Positions 1 through 8,332 of a DNA stretch of 44,913 nucleotides are shown here, piece after piece. The notes under the pieces are model-generated. The model was not told where the DNA came from and did not search any database. It saw only the letters and a program-made list of their open reading frames with translations. Source of the DNA: Burkholderia sp. Bp9142 (lineage in GTDB: Bacteria > Pseudomonadota > Gammaproteobacteria > Burkholderiales > Burkholderiaceae); the NCBI RefSeq assembly GCF_003853415.1, contig NZ_QTPP01000054.1, positions 1-44,913 on the forward strand, written 5' to 3'. The position numbers and the translations under genes were made by a program. The stretch's first letter is position 1, and each line of letters begins with the position of its first letter.

Positions 1-55
1 CGCCCGCTTGCGGGCGCGTGACTGCGGAGTGGAGGAAGCCGCCTGCGCGGCTTCC
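1..55. other. Two hairpins at the window start
   Basis: Positions 1-16 form a short GC hairpin (CGCCCG/CGGGCG), perhaps the end of a terminator whose first part lies outside the window. Positions 34-42 and 47-55 form a perfect 9-bp stem (GGAAGCCGC/GCGGCTTCC) with a 4-base loop. No T-run follows either. They lie 110 bases or more upstream of the first gene and may belong to the 3' end of the preceding transcript. Function is unknown. Confidence 0.3.
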
Positions 56-166
56 GGCGGGACTCGAAGGGCTGCGCTCCGCCGGTCGCGCCGCTACGAG
101 AAATTCGCGATTGCATCCGCCCGAGACTGCGCTATCGTGGCGGAATGCGTTCTTGACCCCTGCGCG

Positions 167-631
167 ATGCTCGATCCGACCGACCTGCGATTGCTGTATC
201 AGCTCCGGCCCGCGGAGCCTGGCGATTTTCCGTTCGCCGAGGCGCTGACGCACGGCAACATGGGCGGCTATTACAAGCGCCACGGACTTGTCTGGCGCAG
301 CGACCTGTTCTATGCGAGCTGGCGCGAATCCGAAAACTTCATCCTCGAAGCCGACGGCGAGCGCATCGGCGTGCTGCGCGTGACCGAGGAGGGCGATTCG
401 CTGCACATTCGAGACGTGCAGATCGCAGCCGGTCATCGCGGGCAGGGCGCCGGCACCTACATGCTCGACATGTCGCATCGCTGGGCACGCGCCCGTGGGC
501 TGCACGAACTGCAGTTGCGCGTGTTCGTCGACAATCCGGCCGCGCGGCTCTACCAGCGGATGGGCTACAGCGTCACCGGGCCGAGGCTGGCGCAGCTCGG
601 CTCGATCCGTCACATGGTGCGTCCGGTCTGA
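167..631 (+). CDS. GNAT family N-acetyltransferase
   Basis: A protein of 154 residues with the GCN5-related N-acetyltransferase fold, which moves an acetyl group from acetyl-CoA to an amine; the substrate cannot be told from sequence. The acetyl-CoA pyrophosphate-binding loop is visible as RGQGAGT at about residues 93-99, after the typical strand VQIAAGH. The C-terminal N-P-AARLYQRMGY segment is the usual GNAT motif B region. The frame is open further upstream (to position 8), but the upstream residues are Arg/Ala-rich and unlike the family, so I chose ATG 167 (MLDPTDL). It is a single gene, convergent with the AraC regulator and 22 bp from it. It is a cytoplasmic enzyme and could act on an amino acid, a small amine or a protein. 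The family call is firm; the biological role is not. Confidence 0.85.
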   Translation: MLDPTDLRLLYQLRPAEPGDFPFAEALTHGNMGGYYKRHGLVWRSDLFYASWRESENFILEADGERIGVLRVTEEGDSLHIRDVQIAAGHRGQGAGTYMLDMSHRWARARGLHELQLRVFVDNPAARLYQRMGYSVTGPRLAQLGSIRHMVRPV

Positions 632-653
632 GCGTGTAACGACGCGGCGACGG

Positions 654-1532
654 TCAGCGGGCGGCGCCGATCGCGTCGTCATCGGGGGCATCGTCCGCCG
701 CGATGCGGTCTTCCGCGCCGCGGTGCTCGTAGCCGCGCAGCATGAATGCGCGCGGGCTTTCTCCGAACGCGCGCCGGAACATCGCTGAAAACGCACTCTG
801 GCTCTGGTAGCCGAGCTCGCGCGCGATATGCGACAGCGGACGCCCCTGGTTCAACAGCGGGATCGCGCGCGCGAGCAGCGCCTGCTGTCGCCACTGCGAA
901 AAACTCACGCCCAGTTCCTGCTTGAAGAGCCGCGAAATCGTGCGCGTGCTCGCGCCGACCTCGCTCGCCCAGTGTTCGAGCGATTCCGCATGCGCCGGTT
1001 GCGCGAGCACCGACTCGCACAGCATGCGCAGCCGCTTCTCGTCGGGCATCGGCACTGCGAGCGGCAGCGGTTCGGCGCGGCTCAGCTCGTCGAGCACGAG
1101 CCCGCACAACAGCCGCTCGCGTGCGTCGCTCAGGTCGCGCGCGTCGAGCGCGACGATCAGTTCGCGCAGCAAGCCCGTCACCTCGACCACCCGGCATGCG
1201 TCGAGCCCGTCCGGCACGATCGACTCGTCGATATACAGCGTGCGCAAATACGCCTCCTCGACGATCACGACCTCGTGCGTGATGTGCGGCGGCACCCAGA
1301 TCGCGCGGGACGGCGGCACCATCCACGTCGTCCCGGTCGTCGCGACGCGCAGCACGCCGCGCGACGCATACGCGAGCTGCGCCCATGCATGCGTATGCAG
1401 CGGGATCCGGCGGCCGGCATCCACCTGCCGCGCCCGGACGCGCATCGGATGGACGCGGGTCGGCGCGAACTCGGGCGGGATGTCGATGACGTCGTAGGGG
1501 TTCGATGCGTCGGCTTGGGCAGGCGGATTCAT
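654..1532 (-). CDS. AraC family transcriptional regulator with cupin sensor domain
   Basis: A 292-residue regulator. Residues about 35-110 form an RmlC-like cupin (IPLHTHAWAQL, then WVPPHITHEV with His residues), the ligand-sensing part of many AraC proteins. Residues about 175-275 hold the paired helix-turn-helix domain: VGASTRTISRLFKQELG is the first recognition helix region and IARELGYQSQSAFSAMFRRAFG is the diagnostic second one. The layout resembles the NimR/YdeO-like group of cupin-AraC regulators, which often control a neighbouring exporter or metabolic gene; no such target is adjacent here. A possible -10 (TAAAAT on the minus strand, 1566-1571) lies about 35 bases upstream of the start. 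The gene is divergent from the gamma-glutamylcyclotransferase-like gene, so the shared upstream region could hold its operator. The inducer is unknown. Confidence 0.88.
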   Translation of the reverse strand: MNPPAQADASNPYDVIDIPPEFAPTRVHPMRVRARQVDAGRRIPLHTHAWAQLAYASRGVLRVATTGTTWMVPPSRAIWVPPHITHEVVIVEEAYLRTLYIDESIVPDGLDACRVVEVTGLLRELIVALDARDLSDARERLLCGLVLDELSRAEPLPLAVPMPDEKRLRMLCESVLAQPAHAESLEHWASEVGASTRTISRLFKQELGVSFSQWRQQALLARAIPLLNQGRPLSHIARELGYQSQSAFSAMFRRAFGESPRAFMLRGYEHRGAEDRIAADDAPDDDAIGAAR

Positions 1533-1842
1533 GGACGATTCGGTCGGCGCGGCGGCGATGCCGTTATTTTAGAAGGCGCCGCGCGGGCGCATGCGGCGGT
1601 TTTTCGGCCGATAATGCACCGTTCAAATGAACTTTGTATGGGGCCCGTGCGCATTCCGGCCAGGCAGCAAGCCTGGGCTCTGGCCTGCACAGCGCGTCGT
1701 GCCGAAAAGAACCATCGGGCCGCGATCGCGGTCTACCCGTGCGGGCGCGTTTCCGCGCGAGCGGCGCCAACGGACGCCGGTGCCCGCGGCGCGGCCGCGA
1801 CGGCCCGGCACGGCAACACCTGAATCGAAGAGGAGAACCACG
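1533..1842. promoter_or_regulatory. Divergent intergenic region and long leader of the GGCT-like gene
   Basis: 310 bases without a gene. A plus-strand -10-like GATAAT lies at 1610-1615, followed by an inverted repeat GTTCA-AA-TGAAC at 1620-1631. If transcription starts here, the downstream gene has a leader of about 220 nt. Within it GGCCAG (1661-1666) can pair with CTGGCC about 16 bases later, enclosing CAGGC/GCCTG, and CCGCGATCGCGG forms another hairpin near 1730. The downstream frame stays open to position 1627, but the composition is not gene-like. I compared it with the signal recognition particle RNA core and it does not match. A known riboswitch is not evident. Confidence 0.35.
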
Positions 1843-2256
1843 ATGCGCTACGTATTCGTCTACGGCACGTTGAGAGCGGGAGAGGCCAACGACATCGGCC
1901 ATGCGGCCGCGCGGCACGGGATCGCCGCGCCGACGCTGCTCGGTGCGGCCGCGCTGCCGGGCGAACTGTATGATTTCGGCACCTACCCGGGCATGGTCGC
2001 CGGGGCGGCCGGCCAGTCGCTCGTGTGGGGCGACGTCTACGAGATCGACGAGCAGCTGGTGCCCGTGCTCGACGAGATCGAGCGCGTCTATCCAGGCGTC
2101 GACACGCTGTTCCGGCAGGAGCCGGTGACCGTCGAACTCGGCGGCCGTACGTACGCGTGCGTCTACTATCCGGTCGCCGCGCACGCGGCAGCCGACCGTC
2201 CGCGCATCGCGTCGGGCGACTGGGTTCAGCACCGGCGCGAGCGGGAAGCCGCCTGA
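1843..2256 (+). CDS. Gamma-glutamylcyclotransferase family protein (AIG2/GGCT fold)
   Basis: A 137-residue protein beginning MRYVFVYGTLRAGE. The VYGTLR strand-loop is the substrate-binding signature of the GGCT/AIG2/YtfP fold. The WGDVYEIDE segment with a following acidic stretch (VLDEIERV, about residues 71-80) carries the likely catalytic acid. Relatives cyclise gamma-glutamyl amines or amino acids to 5-oxoproline, but many bacterial YtfP-type members have no proven substrate. Start ATG 1843 was chosen because a GAGGAG ribosome-binding site sits at 1829-1834 and the protein begins exactly at the family N terminus. The gene stands alone and is followed 35 bases later by a strong bidirectional terminator shared with aceB. 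A role in glutathione or gamma-glutamyl metabolism is inferred only from the fold. Confidence 0.82.
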   Translation: MRYVFVYGTLRAGEANDIGHAAARHGIAAPTLLGAAALPGELYDFGTYPGMVAGAAGQSLVWGDVYEIDEQLVPVLDEIERVYPGVDTLFRQEPVTVELGGRTYACVYYPVAAHAAADRPRIASGDWVQHRREREAA

Positions 2257-2289
2257 GCGCCCGCGTGGCAAGCCGCCGCGCCGCAAAGG

Positions 2290-2317
2290 AAAAAGCGCCC
2301 CGCGGGGCGCTTTTTTT
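2290..2317. terminator. Bidirectional rho-independent terminator
   Basis: A perfect GC hairpin, AGCGCCCC/GGGGCGCT, spans 2294-2311. It is followed by a T-run at 2311-2317 on the plus strand and preceded by an A-run at 2290-2294, which gives a U-run on the minus strand. It lies between the convergent ends of the GGCT-like gene (2256) and aceB (2392), so it can serve both. Confidence 0.9.
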
Positions 2318-2391
2318 CATGCCGCCGGGTCGTGCGACCGGCGGCGGGCAGGACGGGGGCGACCCGGTCTGGCAGGACCCGGCCCGCGTCG

Positions 2392-3993
2392 TCAGATTTC
2401 CTCGTACAGCGGCAGCGTCAGGAATTCGGTGAAGCCTTCCGACGTCGACATCTGTTCGAAGATCGCCGCGGCACGCTCGTACGGCTGCGTGTTGCCGCCG
2501 ACCGAACGCTTCACGTTGTCGAGCTCCGCCTGCGCGAATGCGCGCACGAGTTCCGCGGTAACCTTGCGGCCGTCGTCGAGCACGCCCTTCGGCGAGCGGA
2601 TCCACTGCCACACCTGCGAGCGGGAGATTTCGGCGGTGGCCGCGTCTTCCATCAGGTTGTGGATCGGCACGCAGCCGTTGCCGTCGAGCCAGGCGCCGAG
2701 ATAGTGGATGCCGACGTTGATGTTGTTGCGCAGGCCGGCTTCGGTGATCGGCGCCTCAGGCTGGAAGTCGAGCAGGTTCTTGCCTTCGATCTGCACGTCG
2801 TCGCGCTGCTTCGCGATCTGGTTCGGCTTGTCGCCGAGCACCTTGACGAATTCTTCCATCGCGATCGGCACGAGGCCCGGGTGCGCGACCCAGCCGCCGT
2901 CGTAGCCGTCGGTTGCGTCGCGCTGCTTGTCCGAGCGCACGCCGCCCATCGCCTTGTCGTTCGCTTCCGGATCGTTCTTGATCGGAATCAGCGCGCTCAT
3001 CCCGCCGATCGCCGGCGCGTTGCGCTTGTGGCAGGTCTTCAGCAGCAGCAGCGCGTACGCACGCATGAACGGCACCGTCATCGTGATCTTCGAGCGGTCG
3101 GCCAGGCAGAAGTCGCGATCGTTCTTGAACTTCTTGATCGCCGAGAAGATGTAGTCCCAGCGGCCGGCGTTCAGGCCCGAGCTGTGTTCGCGCAGCTCGT
3201 ACAGGATCTCGTCCATCTCGAACGCGGCGAGGATCGTCTCGATCAGCACCGTCGCGCGGATCGTGCCGCGCGGCACGCCGACCGCTTCCTGCGCCGCGAC
3301 GAAGATGTCGTTCCACAGGCGCGCCTCGAGATGGCTTTCCATCTTCGGCAGGTAGAAGTACGGGCCCGAGCCGCGCGCGATCAGTTCCTTCGCGTTGTGG
3401 AACAGGAACAGCGCGAAATCGAAGATGCCGCCCGACACGCGCTGGCCGTCGACCGTCACGTGCTTCTCATCGAGGTGCCAGCCGCGCGGACGCACGATCA
3501 GCGTCGCGACCTTGTCGTTCAGCTGGTACGACTTGCCGTTCTGCTCGAGCGAGATCGTGCGGCGCACGGCGTCCTTCAGGTTGATCTGGCCGTCGATCTG
3601 GTTCGTCCAGCTCGGCGCGTTCGAATCCTCGAAGTCCGTCATGTACGAGTCGGCGCCGGAGTTCAGCGCGTTGATGATCATCTTGCGCTCGACGGGGCCG
3701 GTGATCTCGACGCGGCGGCATTGCAGGTCGGCCGGCAGCGGCGCGACCTTCCAGTCGCCTTCGCGGATCGCCTTCGTATCGGCCAGGAAATCGGGGCGTT
3801 GGCCGGCGTCGAGGCGCTTGGTGCGCTCGACACGGGCTTGCAGCAGCACCTGGCGGCGCGGCTCGAACGTGCGGTGCAGCGCCGCGACGAGTGCGAGCGC
3901 TTCCGGTGTCAGGATCGCTTCGTAACCCGGCTTGATGTCGCCGGTGATCGCCATGCCTTGCGGCAGCGTGATCGGGGTGCTCATGAGTCTCAT
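2392..3993 (-). CDS. aceB: Malate synthase A
   Basis: This 533-residue enzyme condenses glyoxylate with acetyl-CoA to give malate and CoA, the second step of the glyoxylate shunt used on acetate, fatty acids and other C2 sources. The length is the usual one for the isoform A family. Characteristic segments include RPRGWHLDEKHV and the C-terminal DGNGCVPIHNLMEDAATAE, part of the active-site lid region, and ATVLIETILAAFEMDEI with the conserved Glu/Asp metal-binding area. The start at 3993 is preceded by a good AAGGAG site at spacing about 8. A 2-haloacid dehalogenase gene lies 58 bp upstream on the same strand, so the two may be co-transcribed from the LysR-divergent promoter. The 3' end is capped by the terminator at 2290-2317. 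Isocitrate lyase is about 2.7 kb away, also on the minus strand but in a separate unit. Confidence 0.97.
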   Translation of the reverse strand: MRLMSTPITLPQGMAITGDIKPGYEAILTPEALALVAALHRTFEPRRQVLLQARVERTKRLDAGQRPDFLADTKAIREGDWKVAPLPADLQCRRVEITGPVERKMIINALNSGADSYMTDFEDSNAPSWTNQIDGQINLKDAVRRTISLEQNGKSYQLNDKVATLIVRPRGWHLDEKHVTVDGQRVSGGIFDFALFLFHNAKELIARGSGPYFYLPKMESHLEARLWNDIFVAAQEAVGVPRGTIRATVLIETILAAFEMDEILYELREHSSGLNAGRWDYIFSAIKKFKNDRDFCLADRSKITMTVPFMRAYALLLLKTCHKRNAPAIGGMSALIPIKNDPEANDKAMGGVRSDKQRDATDGYDGGWVAHPGLVPIAMEEFVKVLGDKPNQIAKQRDDVQIEGKNLLDFQPEAPITEAGLRNNINVGIHYLGAWLDGNGCVPIHNLMEDAATAEISRSQVWQWIRSPKGVLDDGRKVTAELVRAFAQAELDNVKRSVGGNTQPYERAAAIFEQMSTSEGFTEFLTLPLYEEI

Positions 3994-4051
3994 CTCCTTG
4001 GTCGGTCAGTTGCGGTTTCGGTGAAAGAGGAAGGCGGCAGCGCCGCGAACG

Positions 4052-4813
4052 TCATGCGCCCGGGCCGGGGCGCGCGCGGTTTGCGGGTCTGCCGGACGGA
4101 GCCGGGGTGGCGAGGAATGCGAGCAGATCGGCCATGCCGCTGCCGGTGCCGTCGGGTGGCACGCCGAGTTCCTCGGCGGGCGCGCCCGTGCGGTTGAGCC
4201 AGAACGTCGTGTAGCCGAACCAGGCGGCCCCCGCGACGTCCCAGGCGTTCGACGACACGAACACGATGTCGCGCGGGTTCGCGCCGAACGCGGCGGTGCC
4301 GAGTGCATAGACGGCAGGACTCGGCTTGTACGCGCGCACGGTGTCGGCCGACAGCACGCGATCGAACAGGCCGGACATGCCGGCGCTCTTGATCGCGATG
4401 TCGAGCATCTGCGGGTTGCCGTTCGACAGGATCGCGAGCGGCGGGCGCGGCTCGAGCGCGCGCAGCTTGCGCAGCGCGGGCACCGTGTCGGGATAGGTGG
4501 ACAGGCACGCGTATTCGTCCATCAGCCGCTTCTCGGCCGCGCTGTTCAGCGCGAGGCCGAGTACGCGTGCGGCGAACCGCAGCGCGTCGAGCGTGATGTC
4601 GCGAAACGGGCGATAGCGGGCGCCGGCCGGATCGGCGAGCGTGCGCAACTGCGAATATTCGATTTGCTTGCGTCGCCACAGCTGCGACAAGCGGTCCCCG
4701 TGACCGGGAAACATCTGCTCTGCCGCGGCCACGACCGCATGCACGTCGAACAACGTGCCGAATGCGTCGAAGAGGATGGCGTCGGGAGAGGAGAGTGTCG
4801 TTGTGGCCGACAT
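4052..4813 (-). CDS. (S)-2-haloacid dehalogenase, HAD type II
   Basis: A 253-residue haloacid dehalogenase superfamily hydrolase of the L-2-haloacid type, which converts (S)-2-haloalkanoates to (R)-2-hydroxyalkanoates with halide release. Every residue known as catalytic in this family has a clear counterpart: nucleophile Asp16 and Thr20 in FDAFGT, Arg47 in the WRRKQ segment, Ser130-Asn131 in ILSNGN, Lys163 in YKPSP, Tyr169, and Ser188-Asn189 with Asp192 in FVSSNAWD. No signal peptide is seen, so it should act in the cytoplasm. It lies between aceB (58 bp downstream on the same strand) and a divergent LysR gene (154 bp upstream). Haloacetate would give glycolate, which after oxidation yields glyoxylate, the malate synthase substrate; this link is inference. 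The family call is very secure. True physiological substrates are unknown, and many such genes are annotated by homology only. Confidence 0.93.
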   Translation of the reverse strand: MSATTTLSSPDAILFDAFGTLFDVHAVVAAAEQMFPGHGDRLSQLWRRKQIEYSQLRTLADPAGARYRPFRDITLDALRFAARVLGLALNSAAEKRLMDEYACLSTYPDTVPALRKLRALEPRPPLAILSNGNPQMLDIAIKSAGMSGLFDRVLSADTVRAYKPSPAVYALGTAAFGANPRDIVFVSSNAWDVAGAAWFGYTTFWLNRTGAPAEELGVPPDGTGSGMADLLAFLATPAPSGRPANRARPGPGA

Positions 4814-4967
4814 AGCCTTGCGCTCCAGTTTCAGAGGTCGGGTCGATTCTATTCGTGATCACATGTACTAAAAAAGACGCTAATCATCACTTGATCTTTT
4901 ACTTTCATATACCTAATCTTGAGCCGCTTAAGCTATTTGAAGGGCGGGAACGTCGTTCTTTCGAGTC
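4814..4967. promoter_or_regulatory. AT-rich divergent promoter region of dehalogenase and LysR genes
   Basis: An unusually AT-rich 154-bp gap between divergent genes. It holds the perfect palindrome GTGATCAC at 4855-4862, and a minus-strand -10-like TAGAAT at 4846-4851 (read from the other strand) that would serve the dehalogenase gene. The palindrome would sit between the -10 and -35 positions. Divergent LysR regulators usually bind such shared regions, at T-N11-A type sites. The exact promoter and operator positions are inferred. Confidence 0.45.
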
Positions 4968-5873
4968 ATGGACCGGTTCAAACAGATCGAAACGTTCGCC
5001 GCGGTCGCGGCGAAGGGCAGCCTGTCGGCGGCCGCTCACGCGGAAGGCGTCGCGCCGGCGATCATCGGCCGCCGCCTCGACGCGCTCGAGGAGCGGCTCG
5101 GCGTCAAGCTGCTGGTGCGCACGACGCGCAAGCTCACGCTGACCTTCGAGGGCTCGGCCTTCCTCGAGGACTGCCAGCGGATCATCAACGACATGCAGAA
5201 CGCGGAGGCGAGCGTGTCCGCCGGCGGTGTGAAGGCGAGCGGCCACCTGCGCATTTCCGCGCCGGCCGGCTTCGGGCGGCGCCACGTCGCGCCGCTCGTG
5301 CCCGAGTTCAGCGGCGCGCATCCGGACGTATCGGTCACGCTCGACCTGTCCGACCGGATGGTCGACCTCGTCAACGAAGGGTTCGATTGCGCGGTGCGGC
5401 TCGGCGAACTGCCCGATTCGTCGCTGGTGTCGCTGAAACTCGGCGAGAACCGGCGCGTGTGCGTCGCGTCTCCGGCGTATCTCGAGCGGCGCGGCACGCC
5501 TGCCACACTCGCCGAACTCGCACGCCACAACTGCCTCGCCCTTGCCGCGAATGCGAACCAGCAGCGCGGCTGGGCGTTCCAGGAAGACGGCAAGGTCGTG
5601 TCGATTCGCGTGAACGGCACGATGGAATGCTCGGACGGTGCGGTGCTGCACGAGTGGTGCCTTGCCGGCTACGGCCTGGCATGGCGATCGTGGTGGGAGG
5701 TCGGCGACGACATCGCGGCGGGCCGCCTTGTCAGCGTGCTCGATGCGTTCGCCGCGCCGCCGATCGGCATCCACGCGGTGTTTCCGCAGCGCCGCCACCT
5801 GCCGCTGCGCGTGCGGCTGTTTCTCGATTACCTGAAACATACGTACGAGCGGCCGGGGTATTGGGGCGAGTAG
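4968..5873 (+). CDS. LysR family transcriptional regulator
   Basis: A 301-residue LysR-type regulator. The N-terminal winged helix-turn-helix spans about residues 1-60 (FAAVAAKGSLSAAAHAEGV, then RRLDALEERLGVKLLVRTT). A PBP2-like effector-binding domain follows from about residue 90 (GHLRISAPAGFGRRHVAPLV) to the end, with the common FDCAVRLGEL strand. The start at 4968 (MDRFKQIETF) fits the family N terminus. It is transcribed away from the haloacid dehalogenase and aceB genes across an AT-rich gap, the classical arrangement for a LysR protein controlling its divergent neighbour. I therefore infer, without proof, that it regulates the dehalogenase/aceB unit and responds to a small carboxylate. 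The nearest plus-strand gene downstream, a universal stress protein, is 159 bp away and probably separate. Confidence 0.93.
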   Translation: MDRFKQIETFAAVAAKGSLSAAAHAEGVAPAIIGRRLDALEERLGVKLLVRTTRKLTLTFEGSAFLEDCQRIINDMQNAEASVSAGGVKASGHLRISAPAGFGRRHVAPLVPEFSGAHPDVSVTLDLSDRMVDLVNEGFDCAVRLGELPDSSLVSLKLGENRRVCVASPAYLERRGTPATLAELARHNCLALAANANQQRGWAFQEDGKVVSIRVNGTMECSDGAVLHEWCLAGYGLAWRSWWEVGDDIAAGRLVSVLDAFAAPPIGIHAVFPQRRHLPLRVRLFLDYLKHTYERPGYWGE

Positions 5874-6032
5874 GGCGCGCCCGCCCGCGCGTTTCCGATA
5901 TGAGGGCGAACCCGCTGACGGCGCCGGTCGCCCGGTTTCGCGCACTACAATCGAAACTGGCATGCGCGACGCGCCGGGGCCGGCTCGCATGGGTTCGCGG
6001 CGCGCGCGGTGCGTCTGACGCAGGAGGGCGCG

Positions 6033-6467
6033 ATGTTCCGGCACATCCTCGTTCCAACCGACGGTTCCGAACTGTCGCAGAAGGCAATCGACGGCGCGAT
6101 CGATCTGGCGCGTGCGGTCGGCGCGCAGGTCACGGCCTATGCGTGCCTGCCGCAGTATCCGTACTCGCCGTTTTCCGAAGTGATCATCGAGCCGCCCGCC
6201 GATTTCCGGGCGCGCAGCGAGCGTGAGGCGCGAGCACACCTCGACGAGGTGCAGGCGGCCGCGAAGGCGGCCGGCGTCGTCTGCGACAGCTGGACGAGCG
6301 TGCATCCGTCGCCGTACCTCGGCATCATCGAAGCGGCGGAACGCGGCGGCTGCGACGTGATCTTCATGGCGTCGCACGGACGCCGCGGGCTCGGCAGCCT
6401 GCTGATCGGCAGCGAAACGCAGCGCGTGCTGACCCATACGAAAATTCCGGTGATCGTCTATCGGTAG
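6033..6467 (+). CDS. Universal stress protein, UspA family
   Basis: A single-domain universal stress protein of 144 residues. It begins MFRHILVPTDGSELS, the usual first strand and nucleotide-binding loop. Near the C terminus ASHG-N9-GS (in MASHGRRGLGSLLIGSET) matches the ATP-binding pattern, with Ala in place of the first Gly. Such proteins bind ATP or AMP and accumulate in starvation, oxygen limitation or other stress; no enzymatic role can be assigned. ATG 6033 was preferred to an in-frame upstream ATG (6009) because an AGGAGGG site precedes it and the protein starts at the family N terminus. A -10-like TACAAT lies at 5946-5951. It lies between the LysR gene and the convergent aceA gene, so a link to the glyoxylate shunt is positional only. 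Confidence 0.92.
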   Translation: MFRHILVPTDGSELSQKAIDGAIDLARAVGAQVTAYACLPQYPYSPFSEVIIEPPADFRARSEREARAHLDEVQAAAKAAGVVCDSWTSVHPSPYLGIIEAAERGGCDVIFMASHGRRGLGSLLIGSETQRVLTHTKIPVIVYR

Positions 6468-6516
6468 CGGCGACGTTGTCCCTGGCCGCGCGAGCGGCAG
6501 CTCGGCAGCACCGCTG

Positions 6517-6547
6517 AAAAAAGGCGCGCCGGACGAAGCCGGCGCGC
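6517..6547 (-). terminator. Rho-independent terminator of aceA
   Basis: A 9-bp GC stem (6524-6532 with 6539-6547, loop ACGAAG) is flanked on the low-coordinate side by six A residues (6517-6522), which become the U-run on the minus strand. It lies about 100 bases past the aceA stop codon. There is no T-run on the plus strand, so it should act only on aceA. Confidence 0.85.
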
Positions 6548-6644
6548 GTCATGGCTGGCGGCCGCAGGCCGCGCGGCGGGTCGCGCGGATCACCGCGCGC
6601 CTGCCGTCTCCTCCCTGATTATTGTTCCGTGCCGCCGGCGCGCG

Positions 6645-7952
<1,308 letters not shown>

Positions 7953-8263
7953 GATGAGCTCCTTGATGCGGTGTGTTGCCTGATGGGTCGAACCGGACGA
8001 TGGTGATGCTGTTCTCGAAGCGGGGCGGGACGCGTGCCGTTTCGTGAAGTCTTGTATAAGAGTCTAGGCAAACCGATCGCGATGAAACAGGGGCTGTATC
8101 AGGAAGTTTGAAACTTTTTAATCTTTATTAATCAATTGGTTGTGGATCTTATTTCACAATAAGAAACAATTTTTCCCATCTCGCAATCACAAGGTTGTGC
8201 CGCGCAGCATGATTTTTTACGACGCAAAAAAATTTTCCGCATCGTGAAATTTGGTGCGGGACG
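7953..8263 (-). promoter_or_regulatory. AT-rich upstream region of aceA
   Basis: Most of the 380-bp gap between aceA and rhlE is far richer in A+T than the surrounding genes, chiefly 8040-8265. It contains a near-perfect palindrome AAGTTT-G-AAACTT at 8104-8116, direct GATTA repeats nearby on the minus strand, several A or T tracts, and a further AAATTT palindrome near 8247. A minus-strand -10-like TTATAC lies near 8052, but no good -35 is seen. No coding sequence or known RNA is recognised. The composition suggests curved DNA and multiple regulator sites; this is inference. Confidence 0.45.
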
Positions 8264-8292
8264 AAAAAAAACCGGCGCGGGTGCGCCGGTTT
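8264..8292 (-). terminator. Rho-independent terminator of rhlE
   Basis: A 10-bp perfect stem (AAACCGGCGC at 8269-8278 with GCGCCGGTTT at 8283-8292, loop GGGT) has a run of A residues at 8264-8270, giving a long U-tract for minus-strand transcripts. It lies 40 bases beyond the rhlE stop codon. Confidence 0.9.
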
Positions 8293-8332
8293 GCCGGATG
8301 GGCGGGGCGGCCGGAGGGCCGCCCGGGCGTGC

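Noticed and set aside
1630..1740. Possible signal recognition particle RNA near GCAGCAAGCCTGGG
   Set aside because: The conserved SRP core GGAAG and GCAGCC pattern is not present in the right order or context.
2332..4197. Open plus-strand frame of about 620 residues opposite aceB
   Set aside because: Arg/Ala/Asp/Val-rich composition with no family resemblance. It mirrors aceB, as happens in high-GC DNA where stop codons are rare.
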